The translations under genes were made by a program, and so were the position numbers. The notes under the pieces were generated by a model, which did no database searches, was not told the DNA's origin, and saw only the letters and a list, made by a program, of their open reading frames with translations. 64,000 nt of DNA from Synechococcus sp. AG-673-A03 (GTDB lineage Bacteria; Cyanobacteriota; Cyanobacteriia; PCC-6307; Cyanobiaceae), in assembly GCA_003211275.1 (NCBI GenBank), contig QCTE01000001.1, positions 1 to 64,000 of the forward strand, written 5' to 3'. Position 1 is the stretch's first letter. Each line of letters begins with the position of its first letter. Of this stretch, positions 18,240 to 27,603 are shown piece by piece.

Positions 18240-18812
18240 TCAGGCGTCGTCAATCTCCATCAACCGCTCTAGATCAATCAGAGCGGTTTCGAGGTCATCG
18301 TTGATGACAACTGCATCGAATTCCTGCTGAGCTTGGAGTTCAGTTTTGGCGCGATCCAGGCGCTTCGCAATCGCGGCCTCCATTTCTGTACCGCGGCCAC
18401 GGATGCGCTGTTCGAGCTCTTCAAAACTTGGGGGTGCAAGAAAGATCTGCAGAGCTTCCGGAAAGCTGCGTCGCACCTGACGAGCACCTTCGAGTTCGAT
18501 TTCCAGCAACACAGGAGTGCCCAGCTCAAGCCTCTCCATCACGGGTTGCTTGGGTGTTCCGTAGCAGTTACCGGCGAATTCAGCCCACTCCAGCAACCCT
18601 CCCGCGCTGACCAGTTGGTCAAACGATTCACGCGAGTGAAAGAAGTAATGAACGCCATCCTGTTCACCCTCTCTTGGAGCGCGGGTGGTGGCGGACACAG
18701 AAAGCCAGAGCTGGGGATGACGCTCGAGTAGGCGTGCCACCAGAGTCCCTTTGCCAACGCCGCTGGGGCCTGTCAGCAAAGCGAGCCTGGCGCGGCGGTC
18801 GGTCGTTGCCAT
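18240..18812 (-). CDS. gmk: Guanylate kinase
   Basis: Phosphorylates GMP to GDP; cytosolic. 190 residues. P-loop [20 protein letters not shown] at the N-terminus, [19 protein letters not shown] (GMP binding), and [20 protein letters not shown]. The C-terminus is usual for the family. It is divergent from the RqcH gene and converges on psaJ. Confidence 0.97.
   Translation of the reverse strand: MATTDRRARLALLTGPSGVGKGTLVARLLERHPQLWLSVSATTRAPREGEQDGVHYFFHSRESFDQLVSAGGLLEWAEFAGNCYGTPKQPVMERLELGTPVLLEIELEGARQVRRSFPEALQIFLAPPSFEELEQRIRGRGTEMEAAIAKRLDRAKTELQAQQEFDAVVINDDLETALIDLERLMEIDDA
18262..18288. terminator. Inverted repeat, candidate psaFJ terminator
   Basis: A 9-bp perfect inverted repeat AACCGCTCT / AGAGCGGTT with a 9-nt loop, starting 26 bp after the psaJ stop and lying inside the end of the convergent gmk gene. 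Only three T residues end the right arm, so a classical T tract is missing. The placement fits an end point for psaFJ, but this is not certain. Confidence 0.45.
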
Positions 18813-18875
18813 GGCTTGTGTGCGGTCAGGCAGCAGGGTAGGAAGGCACCCCAGTCGAAAGGCCAGCGGCTAGCG

Positions 18876-20594
18876 ATGGCGAAGAGCACGCTTCAGGTGA
18901 TGGACCTCACCAGCCTTCGGGCGGTGCTGGCAGATCTGAGAGCACAGATCATTCCAAGTCGCTTTGAAAAAGCACAACAACCCAATCAGCAGAGCCTGCA
19001 GCTGGGCTTCAGAACCCTCAAGGGAATGGTCTGGCTGGAACTCAGCTGGCAGGCAGACGCCGCCAGATTGGTTCAGATTCCATCACCTAGCCGGATTGGG
19101 AGTGGAAGCACTCTGGCTCAGCAGGTTCAGCACGGCCTCAGGCAACTGGCCCTGGTGGAACTGGAGCAGCGAAACTTTGAACGGGTTGTGCTGTTTCATT
19201 TCGCTCCACGCCCTGGCGAGGCGAGCGTGCGCACTTTGGTCCTGGAGCTGATGGGACGTCACAGCAATGTGCTGCTGCTCGATGACCAAAAACGGATCAC
19301 CGCCATTGCCAGGCAGGTCAGACAGCACCAGTCACGGGTCCGTCCGCTCAGCACTGGGGACCCCTACATCCCGCCGCCATCGCTGCAGAGCCTGCCGCCA
19401 AGCTGCGAGGAACCGTTCGAGCAATGGAAGCGCAGACTGACGTTGGTGCCGGTTGATCTCGGCAAAGCGCTGCGCGATACCTATCAGGGCATCAGCCCCG
19501 CGCTAACGAAGCAACTCATCAACTTCTCCTCGAAGGATGAGGAACCGTTACCGCTCTCGGCCAGCACTCCTGTCGAAGAGATCAGCGACAACCAATGGCG
19601 ATTGCTCCATAAGCGCTGGACGCGATGGCTGAACCAACTCAGGTGTGAAGACTTCATCCTTCAGCTGGATGAGGCCGGCGGCTATCGCGTCTGGAACAAT
19701 CCGGCCGACTCAGCGAGCAACAGCGAATCACTCAGCCTGCGTCTAGGGCTGTATTACCAGAAGCATCTCAACCAGCGACAACTACTGAAGGAAAGCCAGG
19801 ACCTGCAACAGCTTCTGGGACAGAGCCGACAACGGGAACAGGCTCAGCGCCTCGAGCAGATCGAGCGGCTGAATGCCACTGGCGGAGCCGATGAATTGCA
19901 ACATCAGGCGGATGCCATTCTCTGTCAGGCCGCTCCTGACAGGGCAAGCATTGAGCAGGCCCAGAAGCTTTACCAACGAGCGAAGCGACTGCGCCGGTCG
20001 ATTCCCTTAATCGAAGAACGCCTGGTTCACCACGATCAACGCCTTGCGCTGATTGACGGCAGCGCAGGATTCCTGGCAGACCTGATGCAGGCGGACTGGG
20101 ACGATGCCGACGACCGCAACCGACAATTGCTTGAGCTGAAGGTTGAACTGGAGGACCTGCTCACCCCTCGCCGTCGCCGTCGCCGTAGCGGTCCTCCTCC
20201 GGGGCAACCCCAGCCACTGGAGATCCGCTCTCAGCATGGATTGGTGATTCAGGTGGGGCGTAATCACCGCCAGAACGAGTGGATCAGCCTGCGTCAAGCA
20301 CGCTCAGGGGATCTCTGGTTTCACGCGCAGGAGTGTCCAGGCAGCCACGTGGTGCTGAAGGCTTCCGAAGCGGCCGCTTCGGAATCAGACCTGCAGCTTG
20401 CGGCAGACCTTGCCGCCTGGTTCAGTCGGGCCAAGGGCAATCGACATGTGCCGGTGGTGATGACTGGCGTGGAACATTTGCAGAGAATCCCGGGCACTGC
20501 ACCGGGAACCGTGAGGCATCGCCAAGCCGAGTTGGTCTGGGCGGAACCAGACCGTGCACACAAAGCCCTTGAAGCTTGGGACCCCCTAGCCTGA
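18876..20594 (+). CDS. RqcH/NFACT-family ribosome quality control protein
   Basis: 572 residues from the ATG at 18876 (an ATG at 18900 is an alternative). The order is NFACT-N (TSLRAVLADLRAQIIPSRFE), a long helical middle region rich in Q, R and L (coiled-coil, about 330-460), a basic RRRRRRSG patch, and the NFACT-R/DUF814 domain with LRQARSGDLWFHAQECPGSH and DLQLAADLAAWFSRAKGN. Homologues bind 50S subunits with stalled peptidyl-tRNA and add alanine tails; older annotations call them fibronectin-binding. Divergent from gmk. Confidence 0.93.
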   Translation: MAKSTLQVMDLTSLRAVLADLRAQIIPSRFEKAQQPNQQSLQLGFRTLKGMVWLELSWQADAARLVQIPSPSRIGSGSTLAQQVQHGLRQLALVELEQRNFERVVLFHFAPRPGEASVRTLVLELMGRHSNVLLLDDQKRITAIARQVRQHQSRVRPLSTGDPYIPPPSLQSLPPSCEEPFEQWKRRLTLVPVDLGKALRDTYQGISPALTKQLINFSSKDEEPLPLSASTPVEEISDNQWRLLHKRWTRWLNQLRCEDFILQLDEAGGYRVWNNPADSASNSESLSLRLGLYYQKHLNQRQLLKESQDLQQLLGQSRQREQAQRLEQIERLNATGGADELQHQADAILCQAAPDRASIEQAQKLYQRAKRLRRSIPLIEERLVHHDQRLALIDGSAGFLADLMQADWDDADDRNRQLLELKVELEDLLTPRRRRRRSGPPPGQPQPLEIRSQHGLVIQVGRNHRQNEWISLRQARSGDLWFHAQECPGSHVVLKASEAAASESDLQLAADLAAWFSRAKGNRHVPVVMTGVEHLQRIPGTAPGTVRHRQAELVWAEPDRAHKALEAWDPLA

Positions 20595-20705
20595 CCCCAG
20601 CCAACTGCTCACTCACCTCTGACGCCGATCACGCCTGAAGAGTCCCCGAAGCTGTCACCGCCGCCGCCGATTCGGATCGGAGTTCAGGACGGCCCTCCCA
20701 ACGAC

Positions 20706-21446
20706 GTGGAAATGCCTCTGGTCGACCATCTAGAGGAGCTGCGTCAGAGAGTGCTGCGCAGTCTTGTTGCAGTGGTTGTCTGTGCCTTGGCCTGCCTTCT
20801 GGCGGTGCGCCCTCTGGTCAGAATTCTGGAAGAGCCTGCCGGTTCGATCCGATTCCTGCAATTGGCTCCTGGCGAATTTCTGTTCGTGTCGTTCAAAGTT
20901 GCCGGCTATGCAGGACTCACGCTGGCACTTCCCTACGTGCTGTATCAGGGGCTGGCCTTTGTTCTGCCAGGACTGACCCAAGCAGAACGCCGATTGATTG
21001 CGCCATCGGTAGCTGGATCAGCCGTTCTGTTTCTGGCCGGCCTTGCCTTTGCTTGGTGGGCCCTGGTGCCTGCTGCACTGAATTTTCTCGTCAGCTACGG
21101 CGCCGATGTTGTCGAGCCCATCTGGTCGATTGAGCGCTATTTGGACTTCGTGCTCTTGCTGATGCTGTCGACCGGACTGGCCTTTCAGCTTCCTGTTCTG
21201 CAGCTTCTTTTGGGAGTCTTCGGCCTGGTCAAATGGCAGCGCATGCTCTCCGCATGGCGCTGGGTCGTATTGATCTCTGCCCTAGCCGGCGCTGTCCTGA
21301 CACCATCGACAGACCCGGTCACCATGTTGTTGCTTGCTGGGGCGATCACCGCTCTCTACCTGATCGGCGTGATTCTTGTCGCAGCGGTTCAACGGTTCAG
21401 AGCAGAAACTCCTCCAGAGTCCCCTCCCCCTGCAGCTGCAGACTGA
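20706..21446 (+). CDS. tatC: Sec-independent protein translocase TatC
   Basis: Six-helix core of the Tat translocase. 246 residues from a GTG at 20706; an ATG lies at 20712. The conserved start is EMPLVDHLEELRQRVLRSL, with the ExxxHLxELRxR motif, followed by FKVAGYAGLTLALPYVLYQG and LTPSTDPVTMLLLAGAI. The frame upstream is open for about 37 codons to 20595 but has no ATG, GTG or TTG, so the start is uncertain by a few codons only. The last 50 bp overlap the convergent DUF3067 gene. tatA is not nearby. Confidence 0.94.
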   Translation: MEMPLVDHLEELRQRVLRSLVAVVVCALACLLAVRPLVRILEEPAGSIRFLQLAPGEFLFVSFKVAGYAGLTLALPYVLYQGLAFVLPGLTQAERRLIAPSVAGSAVLFLAGLAFAWWALVPAALNFLVSYGADVVEPIWSIERYLDFVLLLMLSTGLAFQLPVLQLLLGVFGLVKWQRMLSAWRWVVLISALAGAVLTPSTDPVTMLLLAGAITALYLIGVILVAAVQRFRAETPPESPPPAAAD

Positions 21447-21744
21447 GCGCCTTTCCGAGTCGAGGCTTGTCACGGGTCGTGAGCAACCAGTCCCGGACAG
21501 TCTCTGCTTCCCCCAGTCGGTTCACGATTTCCAAGACTTCGGCGAGATGAGCCCGGTAGTCAGGCTCATCCAAAGGGAAAGACTGTTGTTCGAGGTAGGC
21601 CCACATCACCTGGATGTACATCCGCCTGCGCCTGGTGACCAGCTGAAGGTCATAGCTGGCTTGCCAGCGAGAGCGCAAAAGGTCGATGACTTCATCGACG
21701 CTCAGAGGTCGCGACTCCAGTGGGGATGAGTGATCAGTGCGCAC
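21397..21744 (-). CDS. DUF3067 family protein
   Basis: 115-residue soluble cyanobacterial and plastid-related protein. The marks are VIDLLRSRWQASYDLQLVTR, RRRMYIQVMWAYLEQQSFPL and VLEIVNRLGEAETVRDWLLT. Function unknown in general. It converges on tatC with an overlap of about 50 bp. Confidence 0.87.
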   Translation of the reverse strand: MRTDHSSPLESRPLSVDEVIDLLRSRWQASYDLQLVTRRRRMYIQVMWAYLEQQSFPLDEPDYRAHLAEVLEIVNRLGEAETVRDWLLTTRDKPRLGKALSLQLQGEGTLEEFLL

Positions 21745-21848
21745 TGAACAAGAACTTGAACATCAATGAAAATCCAGTCTCCGCAAAGTGTGACATGACC
21801 TAATAGAGCCCATAATGAGCCCCATCCAGTGCCCAACGAACGTCAGAT

Positions 21849-22385
21849 ATGACTCAGATGCCAGCCGCTGATGTGCCCGGAATGGGCCGCAGGCAGTTCA
21901 TGAATCTGCTGACCTTCGGGTCCGTGACCGGCGTCGCCCTCGGAGCGCTCTATCCGGTGGTGAGTTACTTCATTCCTCCAAGGGCTGCAGGAAGCGGGGG
22001 AGGCACCAGTGCGAAGGATGAGCTCGGCAACGCTGTGACGCTCAGCGGATGGCTCAGTGACCACCCCACAGGTGACCGCAGCCTTGTCCAGGGTCTAAAG
22101 GGTGATCCCACCTATTTGATCGTTGAAGGGGAAGACGCCATCGGCAGTTATGGCATCAATGCCATCTGCACCCACCTGGGCTGTGTTGTGCCCTGGAACA
22201 GTGGCGCCAACAAGTTCATGTGCCCTTGTCATGGCAGCCAGTACGACGCCACTGGCAAAGTTGTGAGAGGTCCGGCGCCCCTCTCGCTGGCCCTGGCCAA
22301 TGTGAGCGTTGAAGACGACAACGTTTTTGTGAGCCAGTGGACCGAAACCGACTTCCGCACAGGTGAGAAGCCCTGGTGGGGCTGA
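21849..22385 (+). CDS. petC: Cytochrome b6f Rieske iron-sulfur protein
   Basis: 178 residues. An N-terminal twin-arginine-like start ([20 protein letters not shown]) and one membrane helix anchor the protein in the thylakoid; the lumenal domain carries the [2Fe-2S] ligands in [10 protein letters not shown] and CPCHGSQYD. It transfers electrons from plastoquinol to cytochrome f. petA follows 44 bp downstream. A possible promoter (GTGACA and CATAAT about 15 bp apart, 21790-21816) lies upstream; the spacing is poor, so this is weak. Confidence 0.97.
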   Translation: MTQMPAADVPGMGRRQFMNLLTFGSVTGVALGALYPVVSYFIPPRAAGSGGGTSAKDELGNAVTLSGWLSDHPTGDRSLVQGLKGDPTYLIVEGEDAIGSYGINAICTHLGCVVPWNSGANKFMCPCHGSQYDATGKVVRGPAPLSLALANVSVEDDNVFVSQWTETDFRTGEKPWWG

Positions 22386-22429
22386 TCAAGAACCTTTTGC
22401 CCACCGTTCTCTCCCGAAACACGCCTCCG

Positions 22430-23362
22430 ATGCGCCGAATTCTCTCCTCACTTTTCGCAGCCCTGATCCTGGGTCTTGCCGTGTTCACGGCTCCATCAAG
22501 CAGCTGGGCCTACCCATTCTGGGCTCAGCAGAACTACGCCTCGCCAAGAGAAGCCACTGGCAAGATCGTCTGCGCCAACTGCCACCTGGCCCAGAAAATC
22601 ACTCAAGCAGAGGTTCCTCAATCCGTTCTTCCTGACACGGTCTTTAAGGCGGCAGTGAAAATCCCTTACGAGCAAGGGATCCAGGAAATCGGGGCCGACG
22701 GCAGTGATGTTGGTTTACAGGTTGGAGCTGTCATCCAGTTGCCTGATGGCTTCACCCTGGCCCCACAGGACCGCTGGACTGATGAGATCAAGGAGGAAAC
22801 CGAAGGTGTTTATTTCACGCAGTACAGCGACGATCAACCCAACATTCTTCTCGTCGGTCCGATCCCAGGTGATCAACATCAGGAAATCGTCTTCCCTGTC
22901 CTGTCACCGGATCCTGCCACCGACAGCAACATCCATTTCGGCAAATATCAGATTTTCGTTGGGGGTAACCGAGGCCGTGGTCAGGTCTATCCGACAGGAG
23001 AAAAGAGCAACAACACCGTTTACACCTCTCCTGCAAGCGGAACCGTCTCAGCCATTGAAGAGGGCGACAATGGAGCCAAAGTCGTCAGCATCGACACCGC
23101 GGACGGCGAGACCGCCACTGAAACCATTCCCATTGGTCCTGCTCTGATGGTCGGAGTCGGTGACACCGTTGAAGCCGGTGCTCCCCTGACCGACGATCCG
23201 AATGTGGGTGGTTTCGGACAGGTTGATGCGGAAGTTGTGCTTCAGAACCCCGTTCGGATTTATGGTCTGTTGGCGTTCTTCGCAGCTGTTTCGCTCGCCC
23301 AGATCATGTTGGTTCTGAAGAAGAAGCAGATTGAGAAGGTGCAAGCCGCTGAGGGTGTCTGA
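22430..23362 (+). CDS. petA: Apocytochrome f
   Basis: 310 residues from the ATG at 22430; an in-frame upstream stretch from 22376 gives no signal peptide. Signal peptide ([20 protein letters not shown]) is followed by the mature [20 protein letters not shown], whose N-terminal Tyr is the axial haem ligand, and CANCH binds the haem. A C-terminal membrane helix ([20 protein letters not shown]) anchors it. It forms the petCA unit with petC. Confidence 0.97.
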   Translation: MRRILSSLFAALILGLAVFTAPSSSWAYPFWAQQNYASPREATGKIVCANCHLAQKITQAEVPQSVLPDTVFKAAVKIPYEQGIQEIGADGSDVGLQVGAVIQLPDGFTLAPQDRWTDEIKEETEGVYFTQYSDDQPNILLVGPIPGDQHQEIVFPVLSPDPATDSNIHFGKYQIFVGGNRGRGQVYPTGEKSNNTVYTSPASGTVSAIEEGDNGAKVVSIDTADGETATETIPIGPALMVGVGDTVEAGAPLTDDPNVGGFGQVDAEVVLQNPVRIYGLLAFFAAVSLAQIMLVLKKKQIEKVQAAEGV

Positions 23363-23367
23363 GCTCA

Positions 23368-24234
23368 GTGTTGATCCCTGCAATTTTCACCTCCCCAGGG
23401 CCCGAGCTGTTTCAGCTCGGGCCTTTCGTACTGCGTTGGTACGGACTGCTGATTGCGATTGCCGTCTTGATCGGACTCAATCTCTCCAGCTGGCTGGCGC
23501 GACAGCGTGGCCTTGACACCAATCTGATCAGTGACTTGCTGCCAATCCTTGTGCTGGCAGCAGTCGTTGGTGCGAGAACGTACTACGTCGCCTTCGAATG
23601 GGATTCCTACCAACGCTCATGGTGGGATGCATTCGCGATCTGGAAAGGAGGCATTGCCATCCATGGAGCACTCCTAGGGGGATCGCTAGCGGTCATTCTG
23701 TTCTGTCGTTGGCGACGGGTGTCTTTCTGGGATGTTCTGGACGTGTTGGTGCCCTCGGTGGTGCTGGGACAGGCCATTGGCCGCTGGGGGAACTTTTTCA
23801 ATTCAGAGGCGTTTGGAGTCCCCACCGATCTGCCATGGAAACTTTTTATTCCCGCAGCAAACCGGCCAGGTGTTTTCAAAACTGCTGAATTCTTCCACCC
23901 CACATTTCTCTACGAATCCCTCTGGAACATTGGAACCTTTGTGTTGTTAATGGTGCTTTTCCGGCTCGGCCGCCAAAAAACAATCTCCCTGCCACCAGGA
24001 GCTCTCAGCTGCATCTATCTACTCAGCTACAGCCTTGGCCGCATCTGGATTGAAGGTCTGAGGATCGACCCGCTCTGCCTCGGCGGCCAGCCGCCGTTCT
24101 GTGATGGTGGCCTGCGCGTTGCTCAGCTGATGAGCCTCAGTTTGATGGCCATCGCCGGCTTCGGGCTGTTCTGGCTGTATGGACGCAAATTGCCACTTCC
24201 GGATCCCGGCCTCAAACAGGCAGATCCTTCATGA
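23368..24234 (+). CDS. lgt: Prolipoprotein diacylglyceryl transferase
   Basis: Inner-membrane enzyme that adds diacylglycerol to lipobox cysteines. 288 residues from a GTG at 23368. Seven membrane segments; the signature [20 protein letters not shown] contains the conserved Arg, Asn and Glu. [20 protein letters not shown] and [17 protein letters not shown] follow. It starts 5 bp after petA and overlaps cobM by the ATGA quartet, so all four genes from petC may form one transcript. The last ten or so residues are outside the core. Confidence 0.95.
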   Translation: MLIPAIFTSPGPELFQLGPFVLRWYGLLIAIAVLIGLNLSSWLARQRGLDTNLISDLLPILVLAAVVGARTYYVAFEWDSYQRSWWDAFAIWKGGIAIHGALLGGSLAVILFCRWRRVSFWDVLDVLVPSVVLGQAIGRWGNFFNSEAFGVPTDLPWKLFIPAANRPGVFKTAEFFHPTFLYESLWNIGTFVLLMVLFRLGRQKTISLPPGALSCIYLLSYSLGRIWIEGLRIDPLCLGGQPPFCDGGLRVAQLMSLSLMAIAGFGLFWLYGRKLPLPDPGLKQADPS

Positions 24235-24986
24235 CCAGGATCTCAATCGTGGGTGCTGGCCCGGGAGCACCTGATCTACTGACCCGCCGTGCCGAAGACC
24301 GCATTGCCAAAGCTGATGTTCTGATCTGGACTGACTCACTGGTGTCGCCCCAGATCGCGGATCTTGCGCCTACCGGCTGCGAAAAGATCCGAACCAGCAC
24401 GCTCACGCTTGAGCAGGTTCTTCCCCTGATGATCGAGCGTGTGAAAACCGGAAAGAACGTGGTGCGTCTTCACGATGGCGACCCCTGTCTCTATGGAGCG
24501 CTCAGTGAGCAGGTCAGCGGACTTGCCGATGCAGGAATCGAAGTGGAAGTCGTTCCTGGCATCAGCGCCTATCAGGCAACCGCCTCGGCTCTCAAGGCGG
24601 AACTGACCATCCCAGGCCTTGTGCAAACCATCGTGCTAAGCCGCAGCGGAGGCCGAACCGGCGTTCCGGAACGAGAAGAGCTGAGGCATCTGGCCAGCCT
24701 GAGAGCCTCACTCTGCCTCTACCTCAGCGCCCGCCATGTGGACGAGGTCCAGTCGACGCTGCTTGAGCATTACCCAGCAGACACACCGGTCGCCATCGGA
24801 TACCGAGTCAGCTGGCCTGATGAATCGCTAGATCTGGTGCCTCTCGATCAGATGGCAAAGGTCACACACGATCGCAATCTGATTCGCACCACGCTGTATG
24901 TGATCAGTCCTGCCTTTCGTTCAACCAATCTGAGATCAAAACTCTATTCGCCTGATCATGACCACTTGTTCCGGCCCAAGCGGTAA
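24231..24986 (+). CDS. cobM: Precorrin-4 C11-methyltransferase
   Basis: SAM-dependent methylation step of corrin-ring assembly. 251 residues, typical for the tetrapyrrole methylase family: [20 protein letters not shown] (SAM-binding loop), [35 protein letters not shown] and [17 protein letters not shown]. The ATGA overlap with lgt indicates cotranscription. tRNA-Val lies 37 bp downstream. Confidence 0.93.
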   Translation: MTRISIVGAGPGAPDLLTRRAEDRIAKADVLIWTDSLVSPQIADLAPTGCEKIRTSTLTLEQVLPLMIERVKTGKNVVRLHDGDPCLYGALSEQVSGLADAGIEVEVVPGISAYQATASALKAELTIPGLVQTIVLSRSGGRTGVPEREELRHLASLRASLCLYLSARHVDEVQSTLLEHYPADTPVAIGYRVSWPDESLDLVPLDQMAKVTHDRNLIRTTLYVISPAFRSTNLRSKLYSPDHDHLFRPKR

Positions 24987-25023
24987 ACAATCCGGACAGG
25001 TGGTGTTTTAAGATTGACCTATC

Positions 25024-25095
<72 letters not shown>

Positions 25096-25400
25096 TGCAG
25101 CTCAAAGCCTTTCTTCTCAGGGTTTTCATCTCATCATCAAGTGCAGTTGTCGGGCAACATCAGCCTTAACGAAGGCCACAAAAACCGGTAATCAAACAAT
25201 CAATAGAGGGATTAATCGTCTCTCATTCGAGACTCAACAGACCGTGTGTGATTGATTTAAAAGGATGCGGTCTTAGCAGTCTTCAGTCGTCACTCCTGTC
25301 GCTGAGCTGTGATCAGGCTTCATCGATCAAAAGCCCGCTTTATGCACAGCTCCAAGCAGGACAAGTCCAACTACATTCGGTGCATCAAATTTCTGTTGTC
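25096..25400. other. Intergenic stretch after tRNA-Val
   Basis: About 305 bp without a credible gene. The frame of the downstream DUF1330 gene is open across part of this stretch, but the translation (SLQSSLLSLSCDQASSIKSP) has no family character. A small hairpin (GTCTC-6 nt-GAGAC, about 25219-25234) is present without a T tract. It seems visibly richer in A and T than its surroundings. Confidence 0.45.
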
Positions 25401-25694
25401 ATGGCAAAGGGCTATTGGATCAGCACCGGCACGATTCACACTCCACTTGCCATGGTCCCTTACATCAGTCGACTCACGGAATGGCTCCCCACCGTCAGGG
25501 CCAAATTCCTGGTGCGCGATGTTCAGTGTGATGTTCGCGAAGGCACCCCTGGTTCATTGAATGTGATTATCGAGTTCCCATCTCTGCAGTCAGCCGTGTC
25601 GGCCTATGAGTCAAAGGACTATCAATCCCTGATTGAGCTACGCACACCGCACTCGGACCTCACCCTGTCGATCTCAGAAGAATTAGTTGCCTAG
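25401..25694 (+). CDS. DUF1330 domain protein
   Basis: 97 residues from the ATG at 25401: MAKGYWISTGTIHTP, VRAKFLVRDVQCDVREG, LNVIIEFPSLQSAVSAYES and DYQSLIELR. This is the DUF1330 dimeric alpha/beta-barrel fold, whose members are uncharacterised. The open frame extends upstream to a GTG at 25248 but that part is not like the family. A good terminator lies about 90 bp after the stop. Confidence 0.83.
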   Translation: MAKGYWISTGTIHTPLAMVPYISRLTEWLPTVRAKFLVRDVQCDVREGTPGSLNVIIEFPSLQSAVSAYESKDYQSLIELRTPHSDLTLSISEELVA

Positions 25695-25785
25695 ATCTTC
25701 AAGGTGTTGATCACTACGGATGTTTTGAAGACTTTCGTGCAAGATCAACTCGTCTTCGGGCCATCAACCGGAGATGCGTCGAACC

Positions 25786-25812
25786 AAGGAGGGGTGGGAC
25801 CCTCCTTTTTTC
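25786..25812 (+). terminator. Rho-independent terminator
   Basis: Eight-bp stem AAGGAGGG / CCCTCCTT, loop of about 6 nt (GTGGGA), followed by four T and then C. It lies about 90 bp downstream of the DUF1330 gene and before the next small open frame. Confidence 0.8.
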
Positions 25813-25906
25813 TTGACTCATGAGCACCACTTTTTATCGCGACCGAAGTCAATCCGCAGTTGAGTGAGTGGATACGCCAAGATCTGCCAACTTCCTAGGT
25901 CATTCG

Positions 25907-26107
25907 ATGCTTCGAATGAAGAATCCGATTCTCCAAAGAATCTGGGCAATCATCACTTGGAGATGGCGCATGCAGATCGCCCTCAATGCGCCTTTTGCGC
26001 TCCTATGGGTTGCTGATAAAACCAATCCAGCAGTGCATGCTTTCAACATGACTGCTCTCTCAGCTGTTCACGCTGAATGGCTGGCACCAATGATTGGTAT
26101 TGCTTGA
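25907..26107 (+). CDS. Hypothetical small protein (66 aa)
   Basis: Small protein with ILQRIWAIITWRWRMQIALN and FALLWVADKTNPAVHAFNMT; moderately hydrophobic, rich in Trp and Ala, with no recognised motif. Starts at 25907 or 25916 (ATG) and at 25868 (GTG) are all possible and none has a clear ribosome binding site. Codon usage is compatible with coding but I cannot confirm conservation. Confidence 0.4.
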   Translation: MLRMKNPILQRIWAIITWRWRMQIALNAPFALLWVADKTNPAVHAFNMTALSAVHAEWLAPMIGIA

Positions 26108-26123
26108 AGTTTCAAAGCGGCGC

Positions 26124-26165
26124 ACTGATCAGCGTTGACTGATCAGAGTTGACTGATCAGCGTTG
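26124..26165. repeat. Tandem repeat, three 14-bp units
   Basis: Three consecutive copies of ACTGATCAGCGTTG, the middle one differing at one base (ACTGATCAGAGTTG). Each unit contains the palindrome CTGATCAG. The third copy overlaps the 3' end, including the stop codon, of the 36-residue minus-strand frame described next. Confidence 0.9.
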
Positions 26166-26267
26166 ACGAAGCGTGAGCATCCAGAGCCAGATCGCGAACA
26201 ATGTCCCAACGGGAACAACAATCACAAGCAGTTGAGCAATCACCAGATTGCGAACTTCAGGGTCCAT
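26157..26267 (-). CDS. Putative 36-aa single-span membrane peptide
   Basis: Minus-strand frame encoding a 36-residue peptide: MDPEVRNLVIAQ at the start, one hydrophobic helix (LLVIVVPVGTLFAIWLWML) and a basic end (TLRQR). The organisation, acidic start, one helix and basic tail, is that of small photosynthetic membrane subunits such as PetG, but the sequence matches none of those I know. Ribosome binding site is weak. It follows directly downstream of the 130-residue secreted-like gene on the same strand. Confidence 0.5.
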   Translation of the reverse strand: MDPEVRNLVIAQLLVIVVPVGTLFAIWLWMLTLRQR

Positions 26268-26269
26268 GG

Positions 26270-26662
26270 TCAGAAGGGAATAACAAGCGACCAGCGTTTG
26301 CGTCTGTACCGCCAACGTTTGCTTGAATCCTCCGCCTCTGGCACATCACCTGTCATAAACCCTTTCGGATCTCCAGGGTTGTCGCTGACCTGAGCAGCCC
26401 CCTCCATCGGCACTTCGTAACCAACAAATTGATCAGCTTCTTGCTTGCAAAATCGCACTGGATTTTGTGAAGTGCTGGTCCACAGACCAGCACTGCGAAC
26501 ACTGAAGCGACCAGCGGAGTCAGCCCAGCGATGACAGGCCCGCGAGGCTGACTCCGGCGACTCATAACGGCCCAGAGCGCCGATAAAGCTGATGAGATTG
26601 GGGACCTGAGTGACCACCAAAGCAGCCAGAAGAAATTGCGTGATCCGGCTTGATTTCATCAT
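26270..26662 (-). CDS. Hypothetical exported protein (130 aa)
   Basis: 130 residues, with an N-terminal hydrophobic segment (ITQFLLAALVVTQVPNLISF) that looks like a signal peptide or anchor, then RYESPESASRACHRWADSAG and QNPVRFCKQEADQFVGYEVP. Two conserved-looking cysteines (ACHRW, FCKQE) could form a disulfide after export. The C-terminus is charged. Family unrecognised. Its stop is 2 bp upstream of the start of the 36-residue gene. Confidence 0.62.
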   Translation of the reverse strand: MMKSSRITQFLLAALVVTQVPNLISFIGALGRYESPESASRACHRWADSAGRFSVRSAGLWTSTSQNPVRFCKQEADQFVGYEVPMEGAAQVSDNPGDPKGFMTGDVPEAEDSSKRWRYRRKRWSLVIPF

Positions 26663-26814
26663 GCTGAACTCTCTGCCTCAGGATCACCGAACGTCCGCAT
26701 GCCATGAGCGGAAAGGATGAATTCCGATGTGGCAACTCTCTCTGTGTGCCTCGTGGCACTGACAGAACTGACAATCAAGCTTAATTTCACTTCAATGAAT
26801 TCAGTGAGGGTCGG

Positions 26815-27603
26815 ATGTGGTTGTCGGATTCCGAGCAGGCGAAGGATGGAGCAACCGTCTCAACCCTGCAGGAGATCGGTGAACTGCTCCGTCAGGCCCG
26901 TGTCGACCAGGGACTGAGCTGCGATCAACTGGCTCAGTCTTTGAAGATGGGCAGCGAACAATTGCAGGCTCTGGAGACTGGTGACCTGGAGAGACTTCCT
27001 GAACCGGTTTTCATCAAAGCGATGACCCGCAGGGTCGCTTCCAAGCTCGGCCTCGATGGCGACTCCCTGATCAGCAGACTTCACGATGTTCTGCCAGCAC
27101 CCAAGACCGCCAACAACCCGTCCAGTGCTGCTGGTGGAGCTTTTGCCAAAAGTGTTGTCTCAACGGTTTCAGAAAGCAGCAAAAGACCTGTGATGCCATG
27201 GCAGCGCCTGGCCCTAGCTGCTCTGACGATCGGCGCTGTCACCGGTGGAGCGATGGTGGTGGCCAGTCAGCGTCGCTCCGTTGAACTTGCCTCCATGAAG
27301 GCTGTCACCGTGTTGAAACAACCCACTGCGACGCCCCCTCAACCCGTTTCACCCGAGGGCAAGGCATCAGGGCAGATCTCCATCACCAGCCAAGAACCCA
27401 GCTGGATCTCAATCCGTAATGGTGAAGGCGACGTTGTGTACGAGGGAACCCTCTCTGAGCGCAAAATCCTCCCTGCTGATTCACAACTGGAAATCCTTCC
27501 CGGACGTCCTGACCTGGTCTTGATCAGTCATGGAGACGATGCACCGAAGCCCCTGGGACCCATCGATCAGGTGCGTTGGTACAAACTCAATCCTGAACTT
27601 TGA
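26815..27603 (+). CDS. RodZ-like helix-turn-helix membrane protein
   Basis: 262 residues. Residues 18-80 form an Xre-like HTH (LQEIGELLRQARVDQGLSC, LAQSLKMGSEQLQALETGD), followed by a linker, a membrane helix (LALAALTIGAVTGGAMVVAS, about 140-160) and a periplasmic DUF4115-type beta domain (ISITSQEPSWISIRNGEGD). This is the RodZ layout, which links MreB to the cell-wall machinery. A GAGG ribosome binding site is 5 bp before the ATG. It converges on ppx. Confidence 0.88.
   Translation: MWLSDSEQAKDGATVSTLQEIGELLRQARVDQGLSCDQLAQSLKMGSEQLQALETGDLERLPEPVFIKAMTRRVASKLGLDGDSLISRLHDVLPAPKTANNPSSAAGGAFAKSVVSTVSESSKRPVMPWQRLALAALTIGAVTGGAMVVASQRRSVELASMKAVTVLKQPTATPPQPVSPEGKASGQISITSQEPSWISIRNGEGDVVYEGTLSERKILPADSQLEILPGRPDLVLISHGDDAPKPLGPIDQVRWYKLNPEL

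Noticed and set aside
25248-25400. N-terminal extension of the DUF1330 gene from a GTG
   Set aside because: The family begins at the ATG at 25401 and the extension has no conserved pattern.
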